Shown here one piece after another: positions 9,803 through 18,347 of a stretch of 64,000 nt of DNA; within the stretch, counting starts at the first letter, position 1, and every line of letters starts with the position of its first letter. The stretch lies in contig NZ_CALJHY010000002.1 of NCBI RefSeq assembly GCF_937770335.1, forward strand, positions 372,001-436,000. Reading direction: 5' to 3'. Under the pieces are notes generated by a model, which worked only from the letters and a program-made list of their open reading frames with translations, was not told the DNA's origin and ran no database searches. This stretch comes from an uncultured Glaciecola sp. (lineage in GTDB: Bacteria; Pseudomonadota; Gammaproteobacteria; Enterobacterales; Alteromonadaceae). Made by a program: the position numbers and the translations under genes.

Positions 9803-10201
9803 CTATATACGTTCCTTAAGAGCCAGCGCGATTGGATTGTCGGACAAGCCTTGTTCGATTATCCATGCTTGTAATGTTTTACCATCTTCCTCTGGCGCTT
9901 CTAAGTCCTTCCTCGGCATTTTCTTAACTAATAGTGTTCCAGCTTCAACTGAGTTGTTCAATACAGCCTCGCGTATCATGCTATTACCATTGCATTTGAT
10001 GCCCGTGTAATAGTCCTTCAGCTGGAGTCTGAAATTTGAACGCACCAATTTAATTTTTTTACGTAATTCGCTTTTATCGTCGGCAACAACGATATTACAG
10101 ATGTTCGCCAGTGCTGTTTCAATTTCACTTGCTTGGGATGAGAATGACCCTAAAGCAAATGGAATAGCAACTGCAAGAGCGTATAATTTCGTTTTCAACA
10201 T
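9803..10201 (-). CDS. DUF3718 domain secreted protein
   Basis: A small exported protein of 132 residues. A signal peptide (MLKTKLYALAVAIPFALG, cleavage after SQA) is followed by a domain with paired cysteines (NICNIVVADDKSELRKKI and GIKCNGNSMIREA), which matches the DUF3718 family common in Alteromonadales. Function is unknown. The start at 10201 puts the signal peptide at the N-terminus; an upstream in-frame ATG would add 15 residues that break it. It is monocistronic with its own terminator. Confidence 0.8.
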   Translation of the reverse strand: MLKTKLYALAVAIPFALGSFSSQASEIETALANICNIVVADDKSELRKKIKLVRSNFRLQLKDYYTGIKCNGNSMIREAVLNNSVEAGTLLVKKMPRKDLEAPEEDGKTLQAWIIEQGLSDNPIALALKERI

Positions 10202-10362
10202 GATTTTTACACCATTTAATAATTGGGCTAGAAAGAATATACGCATTAAAAACGAGCTGTTCAGTCAGTGGCCGAATACTAGGGTGTTAAATATCATACT
10301 TTTTATTTTAACGTTGATACAAAAAACCTAATAATAACAATTTGTTAGATTTTTTGTAAAAC

Positions 10363-10378
10363 CTAGACATTAGTCTAG
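10363..10378 (-). terminator. Hairpin after the SDR gene, possible weak terminator
   Basis: CTAGAC (10363-10368) and GTCTAG (10373-10378) form a 6-bp hairpin with a 4-base loop. On the minus strand a short GTTTT follows. It lies between the SDR stop and the DUF3718 promoter region, so it may end SDR transcription. Confidence 0.35.
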
Positions 10379-10406
10379 TATTTGTATCGGGTAGTGTTTG
10401 TATCCC

Positions 10407-11171
10407 CTACCAGGCCGTCACGCCCCCATCAACAGCGATAGTCTGTCCATTCATATACGTATTGCCAGGTGATAATATTAATAACATCACGTTAACCATT
10501 TCCTGAGGGTCACCTAAGCGCTTCATCGGTGAACCTTTGGCCAGCATAGCTCGGGCTTCCTTGGTATTAAGTCCGTCAACGTCCATAATATTGGTTGGGC
10601 TGAAGAAAGGGCATATCGCGTTAACTTGAACATTGTAGCGAGCATACTCAACGGCGGCTGTTTTGGTTAACCCTGTAACAGCGTGTTTAGCAGCAACATA
10701 TGCGCCAGCTTTGGGCGCGCCACCTAAGCCAGCCAAAGAACTTATATTTAGTATGTGCCCGTGGCCCGCTAGCAGCATAGCAGGTATTTGATATTTCATA
10801 CCAAAAGCTACTCCTTTTACATTAACTGCGAATTGACTGTCAAAAATAGATTCTGTTAATTCATGTATTGCCGCCATTTCATGGGCAATACCGGCATTGT
10901 TTACTGCGATATTTAGACTTCCGAATTTGCTAATAGCAAGATCAACCAGTTTTTTTGAATTTGCTTCTACGGAAACATCACCCATTAATGCGCATGCTTT
11001 ATCTGGTGATGCTAGGTTTTTTATTGTGTCATCTAAGCCCGCTTGATTGATGTCACTTAGCACTAAGTTGCACCCTCGCTTGCTGAGCTCGATGGCAAGT
11101 CTCTTACCAAAACCATTTGCTGCGCCAGTAATAATCGCTGTTTTGTCCGTGAAATCTAATAAACTGTCCAT
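10407..11171 (-). CDS. Short-chain dehydrogenase/reductase
   Basis: A 254-residue classical SDR: NAD(P)-binding TGAANGFG at residues 15-22, NNAG at 91-94, catalytic Ser145, Tyr158 and Lys162 (YVAAK). The acidic residue after the second beta strand (LVLSD) suggests NAD(H) preference. It is divergent from the FadJ-like gene and next to the kinase/dehydrogenase operon, so it probably oxidises a hydroxyacyl-CoA. LvaD in the Pseudomonas levulinate pathway is also an SDR, but orthology is not shown here. Confidence 0.88.
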   Translation of the reverse strand: MDSLLDFTDKTAIITGAANGFGKRLAIELSKRGCNLVLSDINQAGLDDTIKNLASPDKACALMGDVSVEANSKKLVDLAISKFGSLNIAVNNAGIAHEMAAIHELTESIFDSQFAVNVKGVAFGMKYQIPAMLLAGHGHILNISSLAGLGGAPKAGAYVAAKHAVTGLTKTAAVEYARYNVQVNAICPFFSPTNIMDVDGLNTKEARAMLAKGSPMKRLGDPQEMVNVMLLILSPGNTYMNGQTIAVDGGVTAW

Positions 11172-11509
11172 TTCTATTCCTTATTGTCGATAGATGCATA
11201 ACTTGTTTAAAAATACATAGCATAGCTAATTGTTATAAATTAGTTAATAAAACAAGTATAATCTGTCGAAAATTAGCCAGCTATTTTAAATTTAAATAGA
11301 TATCTATTTATCAAAGTTAAAACGTGCGCTCTTGTGGTCATATAATCGTTTAAAAAGGTTAACCAACGATGAGTTTTATAATTACTCGATTTCACCACTG
11401 TATACAAACTCAATCAGCCAAACTTATTTTGCTATATAAAATCAATAAAGTGGGCTGATAGCTAGATTTACAATAGTCTTATCTCATCAAGCTAATTTGG
11501 GAAAAAGTC
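11172..11509. promoter_or_regulatory. Divergent control region, SDR / FadJ-like gene
   Basis: This 338-base AT-rich gap must hold both promoters. ACTTGTTT at 11201-11208 and its exact complement AAACAAGT at 11250-11257 form separated inverted half-sites. TATAAT at 11257-11262 is a possible plus-strand -10 box without a convincing -35. No FadR palindrome is seen here. Confidence 0.4.
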
Positions 11510-13633
11510 ATGTCGAACGAATCTACCTCAGTAAGTCCAGTTACTTATATTCAAGATCAACAACTCGCACTTGTTGGATTAAACAGCTCGCCAGTAAACG
11601 CATTATCAAAGGCGGTAAGAATAGGCGTTATTGAGAGTATCAACAAAGCATTGAGTGACGATCAGGTAAAAGCGATCGTACTGCATTCTCACTTACCACT
11701 ATTTAGTGCTGGTGCGGACATCTCAGAATTTAGCGGCGGTGACTTGTCGCCTATGTTGCCTGAAGTTTTGGATGTTATAGAGCAATCGACTAAACCTATC
11801 ATTGCAATTGTCAGTGGAAACGCATTTGGTGGCGGACTAGAACTCGCTCTAGCTTGTCACTACCGTGTTACCCACGCTAAAAATAAAGTAGGTCTGCCTG
11901 AAGTACATCTTGGTATTTTACCTGGTGCAGGCGGAACACAAAGATTACCCAGATTAACAGACCCAAAAACGGCGCTAGACATGATTGTAACAGGCGCACC
12001 GACGTCAGTTACCGCGCTTGGCAATGTATTTGACCTTATTGTTGATTCTGCAGACGAACTCCAAGCTGCTGCAATGAGCTTTGCGAATAATATTGTTGAA
12101 AAGCAAATGCCCGTAAAAAAAGTGTGTGATATTGAATTAGCAATGAGCGGCGATATCGAGACTTTGTTTGAACAATATAGCCAAGGTGTTGCTGCAAAAT
12201 CAAAAGGTTTTTTTGCACCAGGTCACTGTGTATTGGCAGTCAAAGCTGCTTTTACGCTTGACTTTAGAGCCGGTCTTGCTCGTGAAGCAGAATTATTCAT
12301 GGAATGTATGAAAACACCACAAGCCAGAGCACAACAGCATTTCTTTTTTGCTGAGAGAGCGGCTTCGCATGTTCAAGGAATTTCAAAAGACGTTAAAGCG
12401 CGTGATATAAAACAAGCGGCAGTGATTGGTGCAGGCACAATGGGTGGCGGTATTGCCATGAATTTTGCTAATGCGGGCATTCCAGTGGTGATGTTAGAAT
12501 TGAAGCAAGACGCATTGGATAAAGGTTTAGCCCTGATTCGTCGCAACTATGAAAACTCAGCTAAAAAGGGCAAGCTAACGACTGCGCAAGTTGAGCAGCG
12601 TATGTCACTACTGTCTGGTACCACACATTATGCTGATTTGTCGGATGCCGATTTAGTTATTGAAGCTGTATTTGAAAAAATGTCGGTCAAAAAAGAAGTA
12701 TTTGGTATGTTGGACAAGGTTTGTAAACCTGGCGCCATATTAGCTTCAAATACGTCTACCCTTGATTTGAATGAAATTGCGTCGTCAATTTCTCGCCCAC
12801 AAGATGTGATTGGTTTACATTTCTTTTCACCCGCAAATGTAATGAAGTTACTTGAAATTGTGCGTGGCGAAAAGACCAGCGATGACGTTATTAAAACGGC
12901 AATGAAATTAGCTAAAGTAATCCGCAAGGTTGGTGTTTTAGTTGGTGTTTGTTTTGGTTTTGTTGGCAATAGAATGATTGAACCTTACGGCAGAGAAGCC
13001 GGCCGTCTTATGCTTGAAGGCGCAACACCTGAGCAAGTTGACAAAGTCATTGGTAACTTTGGATTACCAATGGGCCCTTTCACAATGGGTGATATGGCGG
13101 GACTAGATATTGGTTATTTTGTGCGTGAGTCGCGCAGAGAACTGATAGCTCATGATCCAAGCTATTGTATCGTAGCTGATAAACTGGTCGCGCAAGGTCG
13201 CGTTGGATTAAAAGCTGGCAAAGGTGTGTATTTATACGAGCAAGGAAGCCGTCAACCAATACCTGATCCAGAAGTAGTTGAAATTGCGAAACAAGAAGCG
13301 AAGCGTTTAGGTATTGTGCAACGTGAAATTTCAGATCAAGAAATATTAGAACGTTGTATCTATCCACTTATTAATGAAGGCGCAGATATTCTTAAAGAAG
13401 GCATTGCGGCTAAATCCAGTGATATCGATGTTATTTATGTTTACGGTTATGGGTTTCCAGTCTTTAGAGGCGGTCCAATGCAATTTGCTGATGAGGTTGG
13501 TTTGAGCGTAATACGTGATCGCATGAACTATTATAAAGAAACACTCGGCGAATACGGACAACATTGGTTTACACCTTCAACACTATTAAATGAACTCGCA
13601 GATGCTGGCAAAACATTCAAATCAGTAAAATAA
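11510..13633 (+). CDS. 3-hydroxyacyl-CoA dehydrogenase / enoyl-CoA hydratase (FadJ/FadB-like)
   Basis: A 707-residue multifunctional beta-oxidation enzyme. The N-terminal crotonase domain contains LFSAGADISEF, GGGLELALACHY and GAGGTQRLPRL with the hydratase acidic residues. The central NAD-binding domain starts at about residue 303 (IGAGTMGGGIAMNFANAG), followed by the 3HCDH C-terminal domains (HFFSPANVMKL, GFVGNRM). No thiolase gene follows, and the length fits the peroxisomal-type/FadJ-like class rather than an operon-coupled FadB. The next gene, an acyl-CoA dehydrogenase, is 61 bases downstream. Together they supply three consecutive beta-oxidation steps. Confidence 0.92.
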   Translation: MSNESTSVSPVTYIQDQQLALVGLNSSPVNALSKAVRIGVIESINKALSDDQVKAIVLHSHLPLFSAGADISEFSGGDLSPMLPEVLDVIEQSTKPIIAIVSGNAFGGGLELALACHYRVTHAKNKVGLPEVHLGILPGAGGTQRLPRLTDPKTALDMIVTGAPTSVTALGNVFDLIVDSADELQAAAMSFANNIVEKQMPVKKVCDIELAMSGDIETLFEQYSQGVAAKSKGFFAPGHCVLAVKAAFTLDFRAGLAREAELFMECMKTPQARAQQHFFFAERAASHVQGISKDVKARDIKQAAVIGAGTMGGGIAMNFANAGIPVVMLELKQDALDKGLALIRRNYENSAKKGKLTTAQVEQRMSLLSGTTHYADLSDADLVIEAVFEKMSVKKEVFGMLDKVCKPGAILASNTSTLDLNEIASSISRPQDVIGLHFFSPANVMKLLEIVRGEKTSDDVIKTAMKLAKVIRKVGVLVGVCFGFVGNRMIEPYGREAGRLMLEGATPEQVDKVIGNFGLPMGPFTMGDMAGLDIGYFVRESRRELIAHDPSYCIVADKLVAQGRVGLKAGKGVYLYEQGSRQPIPDPEVVEIAKQEAKRLGIVQREISDQEILERCIYPLINEGADILKEGIAAKSSDIDVIYVYGYGFPVFRGGPMQFADEVGLSVIRDRMNYYKETLGEYGQHWFTPSTLLNELADAGKTFKSVK

Positions 13634-13694
13634 GCGAAGTAAAATATAATTGATAGCTGACATGCTCAGTTGTTTGAGATAGATAAAGGAAATT

Positions 13695-15494
13695 ATGCAG
13701 AATTTTAAAGCACCACAAAGAGATACTTTATTCGTAACCAATGAACTACTTGGTTTTGAAGCGCATTATCAGCGTTTAGGCTTCGAAGATGCTACGGACG
13801 ACCTAGTTCGTGCTATTTACGCTGAAGCAGCTAAATTTGCAGAAAATGTGTTGGCACCCATTAATGCCTCTGGTGATGAGGAAGGTTGCCAATTTAATGA
13901 TGGTGTTGTAACTACACCAACAGGTTTTAAAGAAGCATATAAACAGTATGTGGACGGTGGCTGGCCATCAATGTCACATCCTGTAGAGTATGGTGGTCAA
14001 GGCCTTCCATATTCGCTTTCAACTTCAATGGCAGAATGGTTTTCTGGTGCAAACCACAGTTGGGCAATGTACCCAGGCTTGAGTCAAGGCTGTATGGAAA
14101 CACTTAAGGCTCATGGTACTGAAGAACAGAAGAAAATTTATCTTGAGAAATTAATAGAGGGTAGCTGGACAGGCACTATGTGTTTGACTGAATCACACTG
14201 TGGTTCGGACTTAGGCATGCTTAAATGCAAAGCTGAACCAGCAGAAGACGGTACTTATAAGCTTACTGGAACGAAAATCTTCATTTCAGCGGGTGAGCAT
14301 GATATGTCAGACAATATTGTGCACATAGTACTAGCTAGATTACCCGGCGCGCCAGCGGGAACGAGAGGGATTTCATTATTCATAGTGCCTAAGTTTAATG
14401 TAGACGCGAGCGGAAATATAACTGACCGTAACGCTGTTAAGTGTGGCTCTATAGAGCACAAAATGGGTATTAAAGGCAGTGCAACTTGCGTTATTAACTT
14501 TGACGCAGCAAACGCTATTTTGATTGGTGAACCTAACCGTGGCTTAAACTGCATGTTCGTATTCATGAACATGGCAAGAATAGGCACTGGTGTTGAAGGT
14601 TTGTCTGCAACTGAAGCTGCATTCCAAGGTGCGTTAGCTTACGCGAAAGACAGAACACAGTTTCGTTCAATGTCAGGTGTGAAAAATCCAGATGGTCCTG
14701 CTGACCCAATCATTGTGCACCCCGATGTTCGTCGTATGTTACTAACGCAAAAAGCATTGCGCGAAGGTAACCGAGCCCTTGCGATTTATTGTATGCAGCT
14801 GGTTGACGTAACGCAGCATGATCAATCACCAGAAGAAAAGAAAATTGCGGAATCTAAACTGGCACTATTAACGCCTATTGTTAAGGCGTTTTTAACTGAA
14901 ACAGCACAAGAAACTACAAGCTATGGGATGCAAGTATATGGGGGCCATGGTTACATAAAAGAGTGGGGCATGGAGCAGTTGGCTCGTGATACTCGGATTT
15001 GTACCATGTATGAAGGTACAACTGGTATTCAAGCCATTGATTTATTAGCACGTAAAATTATGGGTTCAAAAGGTGAGCTTTTGAAAGTATTTACTAGTGA
15101 AATTAAGAGCTATTGCGCAACTATTCGCGATAAGAAGCAATTTAATCATTGGTCAAATGCGATTGAGTCTCACGTTGATGAATGGCTACAAATGACTAAT
15201 GAAATCGGCGTATCAGCGGCGAATAATCCTGACGAATTAGGTGCAGCGTCTGTTGACTACCTAATGTATTCTGGTTATGTCACCGTTGGGTATTTTTGGT
15301 TGAAAATGGCGGTTGTGGCACAACAAAAAATCGACGAAGGTACTTCTGAAGTTGATTTTTATAATGCTAAGCTGCAAACCGCAACATTCTATTTCGATAG
15401 AATGTTAACGCGAACTAGATCGCTAGTTTCGGCAATTAACTCAGGTTCAGAAAACCTAATGCAAATGGATGCCGAGCACTTTTATCAAGGCTAA
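13695..15494 (+). CDS. Acyl-CoA dehydrogenase with extended C-terminal domain
   Basis: A 599-residue acyl-CoA dehydrogenase of the long form with a PF12806-like C-terminal extension. It has CLTESHCGSDLGML, KIFISAGEHD, the middle-domain GIKGSATCVI and the YGGHGYIKEWGMEQLARD stretch ending with the acidic residue region TMYEGTTGIQA. It is membrane-free and uses an electron-transferring flavoprotein. It is co-directional with the FadJ-like gene and ends in a strong terminator, so the two form a beta-oxidation operon. Substrate chain length cannot be read from sequence. Confidence 0.92.
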   Translation: MQNFKAPQRDTLFVTNELLGFEAHYQRLGFEDATDDLVRAIYAEAAKFAENVLAPINASGDEEGCQFNDGVVTTPTGFKEAYKQYVDGGWPSMSHPVEYGGQGLPYSLSTSMAEWFSGANHSWAMYPGLSQGCMETLKAHGTEEQKKIYLEKLIEGSWTGTMCLTESHCGSDLGMLKCKAEPAEDGTYKLTGTKIFISAGEHDMSDNIVHIVLARLPGAPAGTRGISLFIVPKFNVDASGNITDRNAVKCGSIEHKMGIKGSATCVINFDAANAILIGEPNRGLNCMFVFMNMARIGTGVEGLSATEAAFQGALAYAKDRTQFRSMSGVKNPDGPADPIIVHPDVRRMLLTQKALREGNRALAIYCMQLVDVTQHDQSPEEKKIAESKLALLTPIVKAFLTETAQETTSYGMQVYGGHGYIKEWGMEQLARDTRICTMYEGTTGIQAIDLLARKIMGSKGELLKVFTSEIKSYCATIRDKKQFNHWSNAIESHVDEWLQMTNEIGVSAANNPDELGAASVDYLMYSGYVTVGYFWLKMAVVAQQKIDEGTSEVDFYNAKLQTATFYFDRMLTRTRSLVSAINSGSENLMQMDAEHFYQG

Positions 15495-15521
15495 GCAATT
15501 TTTTGTAGCGAGATAATAGAA

Positions 15522-15554
15522 AAGACGAACACGCTAAGTGCTCGTCTTTTTTTT
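15522..15554 (+). terminator. Intrinsic terminator
   Basis: Stem AAGACGAACAC/GTGCTCGTCTT with one mismatch and a 5-base loop, followed by eight or more T residues. It ends the FadJ-like/acyl-CoA dehydrogenase operon. Confidence 0.9.
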
Positions 15555-15591
15555 AACTGCAAGTAACCCAAGTTAAATTTAAAGGTACTTA

Positions 15592-16575
15592 ATGATTAGA
15601 GAATATGAAGCCGTATTGCCAACGACAACGATTCAATATCTTAGCGCTAACATTGAAGAAATAACCCTTAAGCCGATTCTATTATTTTTTCATGGTTTTC
15701 CTGAATGCAGTTTTGCTTGGGAAAAGTATCTAAACGCCATGTCTACTGAGTATTGTGTTATTGCGCCTGACTTGCCTGGTTATCGATTCTCTGATGGTTT
15801 TAAAAGCACCGATGAATATAATATTGAAAACCTGATTGCGTCGATGTCTGCGTTCGTTCGTCAAATGTTGATTGATTCTTCACAACGAAAAGTCCATCTC
15901 GTTGCACATGACTGGGGAGGGGCAATCGCTTGGCCGCTGGTTGCTTTTCATGAGTCATTATTCCACAGTTTGACAATTATCAATGCAGCGCATCCGAGTG
16001 CTTTTACGCGTGAGATGAGAGATAACCCAGTTCAACAGGAAAAGAGTGAATATATTGCAGATTTTATGCAAGCTGATGCGGCAATTAAAATACAAAATAA
16101 TGATTTCTGTATGTTTAAGAAGCTATTTGGGCCTGAATTTTTTACAGTTGAAAACGAAAATATTGATGATACCAATTTAAATGAAAAGGCCGATATAGGT
16201 CATCAAAAAGAGGATTCTTTGTTAACTTCGCGCCAAGTAAAGGAGTATATGAGTCAGTGGAATGATGCAAAATCGCTTGATAATATGCTGAATTACTATC
16301 GAAAGATGCCACAAATTAAAACTAAAGGTTATGTTAGCCAACAAGCTCCCTTCAAAATACCTAATATTCGAATTAACTTACCGACGTTGATTCTTTGGGG
16401 GGAGGATGATTCTGCATTTGTTATTGATAATTTAATTGGGCTGGATGAATGGGTCCCACATTTGCAAATCCATAAAATAGCGGGCGCAACACATTGGGTG
16501 CATCATCAACAACCCGAATACATTATGACCATGCTAAACGAATTTTTAATGAGCTTAATGAGTGGTTCGGATTAG
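15592..16575 (+). CDS. Alpha/beta hydrolase, epoxide hydrolase/dehalogenase-like
   Basis: A 327-residue alpha/beta hydrolase. The oxyanion loop HGFP is at residues 34-37 and the nucleophile elbow reads AHDWGG with Asp107, not Ser. The acid region is LILWGEDDSAF and the catalytic His lies in GATHWVHH. An Asp nucleophile is typical of epoxide hydrolases and haloacid/haloalkane dehalogenases, so an esterase or lactonase is unlikely. An acidic insert around residues 195-215 (cap domain) is notable. It sits between two terminators and is probably transcribed alone within the lipid catabolic block. Confidence 0.85.
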   Translation: MIREYEAVLPTTTIQYLSANIEEITLKPILLFFHGFPECSFAWEKYLNAMSTEYCVIAPDLPGYRFSDGFKSTDEYNIENLIASMSAFVRQMLIDSSQRKVHLVAHDWGGAIAWPLVAFHESLFHSLTIINAAHPSAFTREMRDNPVQQEKSEYIADFMQADAAIKIQNNDFCMFKKLFGPEFFTVENENIDDTNLNEKADIGHQKEDSLLTSRQVKEYMSQWNDAKSLDNMLNYYRKMPQIKTKGYVSQQAPFKIPNIRINLPTLILWGEDDSAFVIDNLIGLDEWVPHLQIHKIAGATHWVHHQQPEYIMTMLNEFLMSLMSGSD

Positions 16576-16595
16576 TGGGATTGATATGCAAATAT

Positions 16596-16625
16596 AAAAA
16601 ACGAGCTAATTAAGCCCGTTTTTTA
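16596..16625. terminator. Bidirectional terminator
   Basis: AAAACGAGCT/AAGCCCGTTTT hairpin with A-run before and T-run after, between the convergent hydrolase (+) and LysR (-) genes. It can serve both. Confidence 0.8.
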
Positions 16626-16639
16626 ATTAACACGTAATA

Positions 16640-17539
16640 TTAATTATTATATGTTTTAGCGACTTCCATGATTTGTTCTCGTAACCAAATATGTGCAAGG
16701 TCGTGATCGGCGCTTACATGCCAGTATAAGTAATATTCAACTGGTGGAATTTCAAATGGCATTTCGTATATCGCTAGATCATAATGTTTTGCCAAATGAT
16801 AAGGGATACAAGCAATTAAGTCAGTTTTAACAATGGTACTTGGCACCGTTAAAAAGTGCTGACCACGCATCACTTCTTTACGCTTCTTACCCATCTTATC
16901 AAGCTCAATGTCTATTGGACCAGCCCCTTTCTTGCGATGAGATACATTAATGTGTCCTAACTTTAAAAAGGTATCTAAATCCAAACCATTCTTCAGCAAG
17001 GGATGACCTTTCCTTGCCAGAACAACAAAACGGTCTGACGCAATTTTTTGCTTAAGCAAATGGGGATCAGTGAAAGTAGATGCGTCAGCAAAAAAGTCTA
17101 AACTACCGCTTGCCATGGATGACACCACGTTGGCTCTTGCAATCTCATAATTGTTTAGAGTGATGTTGGGTGCGCGACTCTGTAAAAGAGCCATAAGTCG
17201 CGGCATAATACTTACTTCTAATAAGTCACGACTCGCAAAGTTGAATGCTTTATGAGCGGTAGAAGGCTCAAAAGTGTGTGAGTCTTGTACACTTTTACGC
17301 AACAGGCCAAGTGCCTCGCGCGCAGGCCCTATAATATTCTGTGCAACTGGCGTAGGAGTCATACTGTGACCTGTTCGCACAAACAACGGATCGTTTAACA
17401 TTTCTCGGAGTCGAGCTAGAGAATTACTTACCGCCGGCTGAGTAATGCACAACACGTCGGCAGCCTTGGTTAAGCTACCAGCAGTGTAAATGGCATCAAA
17501 AACACCAAACAGGTTGAGATCGATACGATTCAAATTCAT
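16640..17539 (-). CDS. LysR-family transcriptional regulator
   Basis: A 299-residue LysR-type regulator. The N-terminal helix-turn-helix is typical (DAIYTAGSLTKAADVLCITQ, then PAVSNSLARLREML), followed by a substrate-binding domain. The N-terminus MNLNRIDLNLFGVFDAIY resembles the NodD/NahR-like group that starts with LNLL. It is divergent from the MaoC gene, the classic layout for a LysR regulator and its target, so it may control maoC and perhaps the receptor behind it. The effector is unknown. Confidence 0.9.
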   Translation of the reverse strand: MNLNRIDLNLFGVFDAIYTAGSLTKAADVLCITQPAVSNSLARLREMLNDPLFVRTGHSMTPTPVAQNIIGPAREALGLLRKSVQDSHTFEPSTAHKAFNFASRDLLEVSIMPRLMALLQSRAPNITLNNYEIARANVVSSMASGSLDFFADASTFTDPHLLKQKIASDRFVVLARKGHPLLKNGLDLDTFLKLGHINVSHRKKGAGPIDIELDKMGKKRKEVMRGQHFLTVPSTIVKTDLIACIPYHLAKHYDLAIYEMPFEIPPVEYYLYWHVSADHDLAHIWLREQIMEVAKTYNN

Positions 17540-17631
17540 CTTATAAATGTTCCCTATAGTACGACATTGTTATTTTCTATTCGACAAAGCTGATTGAATC
17601 CATCATTACTGTCAACTAATATATTAATATA

Positions 17632-17656
17632 ATTGATAGTATAAACCGAATTCAAT
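17632..17656. promoter_or_regulatory. Candidate LysR operator
   Basis: ATTGA (17632-17636) and TCAAT (17652-17656) form an interrupted dyad of 25 bp in the divergent LysR/maoC region, with a LysR-like T-N-A core inside. It lies about 30 bases before the maoC start. It is a pattern match only. Confidence 0.35.
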
Positions 17657-17683
17657 ACAAATTAGTAATAAAAAAGGATTAAA

Positions 17684-18127
17684 ATGAATTTCTCACAATT
17701 AAATGTTGGTGATAATTTACCCGAAACAGTCTGGTTTAAAATTACCCAACAAAAAATAAATGAGTTTGCAGTCGCTACAGGGGATCATCAATGGATCCAC
17801 ATTGACCAAGAACGTTGTGCAAAAGAAAGTCCATTTAAGACCACTATTGCACATGGGTTTTTATCAGCTTCATTGATGCCAATGATGTTTGAACAGGTCA
17901 TTACTGTCGACCCTACAAGTAGCACCATGCTTAACTATGGCATTGACAGTTTACGATTTCTGGAGCCCGTCAGAGTTGATGATTACATTAAATATCAGTT
18001 TACGGTTGCTGACATCGAACAAAAGCCGACAGGACAGTTGTTCAAAATTGCCGCACAAGTTGATATAAAAGACAGAAATAAACCTGCCTTGGTAGGTACA
18101 TTTCTTACCTTATTGATAGGTAAGTAA
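17684..18127 (+). CDS. MaoC family dehydratase ((R)-specific enoyl-CoA hydratase-like)
   Basis: A 147-residue hot-dog-fold protein. The hydratase 2 motif is clear: ATGDHQWIHID with Asp and His, then FKTTIAHGFLSASLMPMM. Such single-domain MaoC proteins hydrate trans-2-enoyl-CoA to (R)-3-hydroxyacyl-CoA. A strong ribosome site (AAAAAGGA) precedes the ATG. Its neighbours, a LysR regulator and a FadR-box-preceded receptor, fit a fatty-acid role. Confidence 0.88.
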   Translation: MNFSQLNVGDNLPETVWFKITQQKINEFAVATGDHQWIHIDQERCAKESPFKTTIAHGFLSASLMPMMFEQVITVDPTSSTMLNYGIDSLRFLEPVRVDDYIKYQFTVADIEQKPTGQLFKIAAQVDIKDRNKPALVGTFLTLLIGK

Positions 18128-18167
18128 ATGGTATTTATTATTTTTATTGAATACATAAATATAATCT

Positions 18168-18179
18168 CTGGTCAGACCA
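18168..18179. promoter_or_regulatory. FadR-like operator
   Basis: CTGGTCAGACCA contains the perfect palindrome TGGTC-A-GACCA, matching the core TGGTCnGACC of the gammaproteobacterial FadR box. It lies 168 bases before the TonB-dependent receptor start and 40 bases after maoC. FadR would repress in the absence of long-chain acyl-CoA. Whether this organism has FadR cannot be seen here. Confidence 0.5.
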
Positions 18180-18347
18180 TATTAAATTTAAATTATAACA
18201 TATAAATAACAATTCATTTACAAAGCGCAAAACTACTATTAGTATCAAATTACTACAGTCAATCCGCGGCTGTATTCAATAATAATTGATAACGTACATC
18301 CGTTAATCTGGGCAAAGATCCAGTATGGCGGAATTTTGGGGACACAT

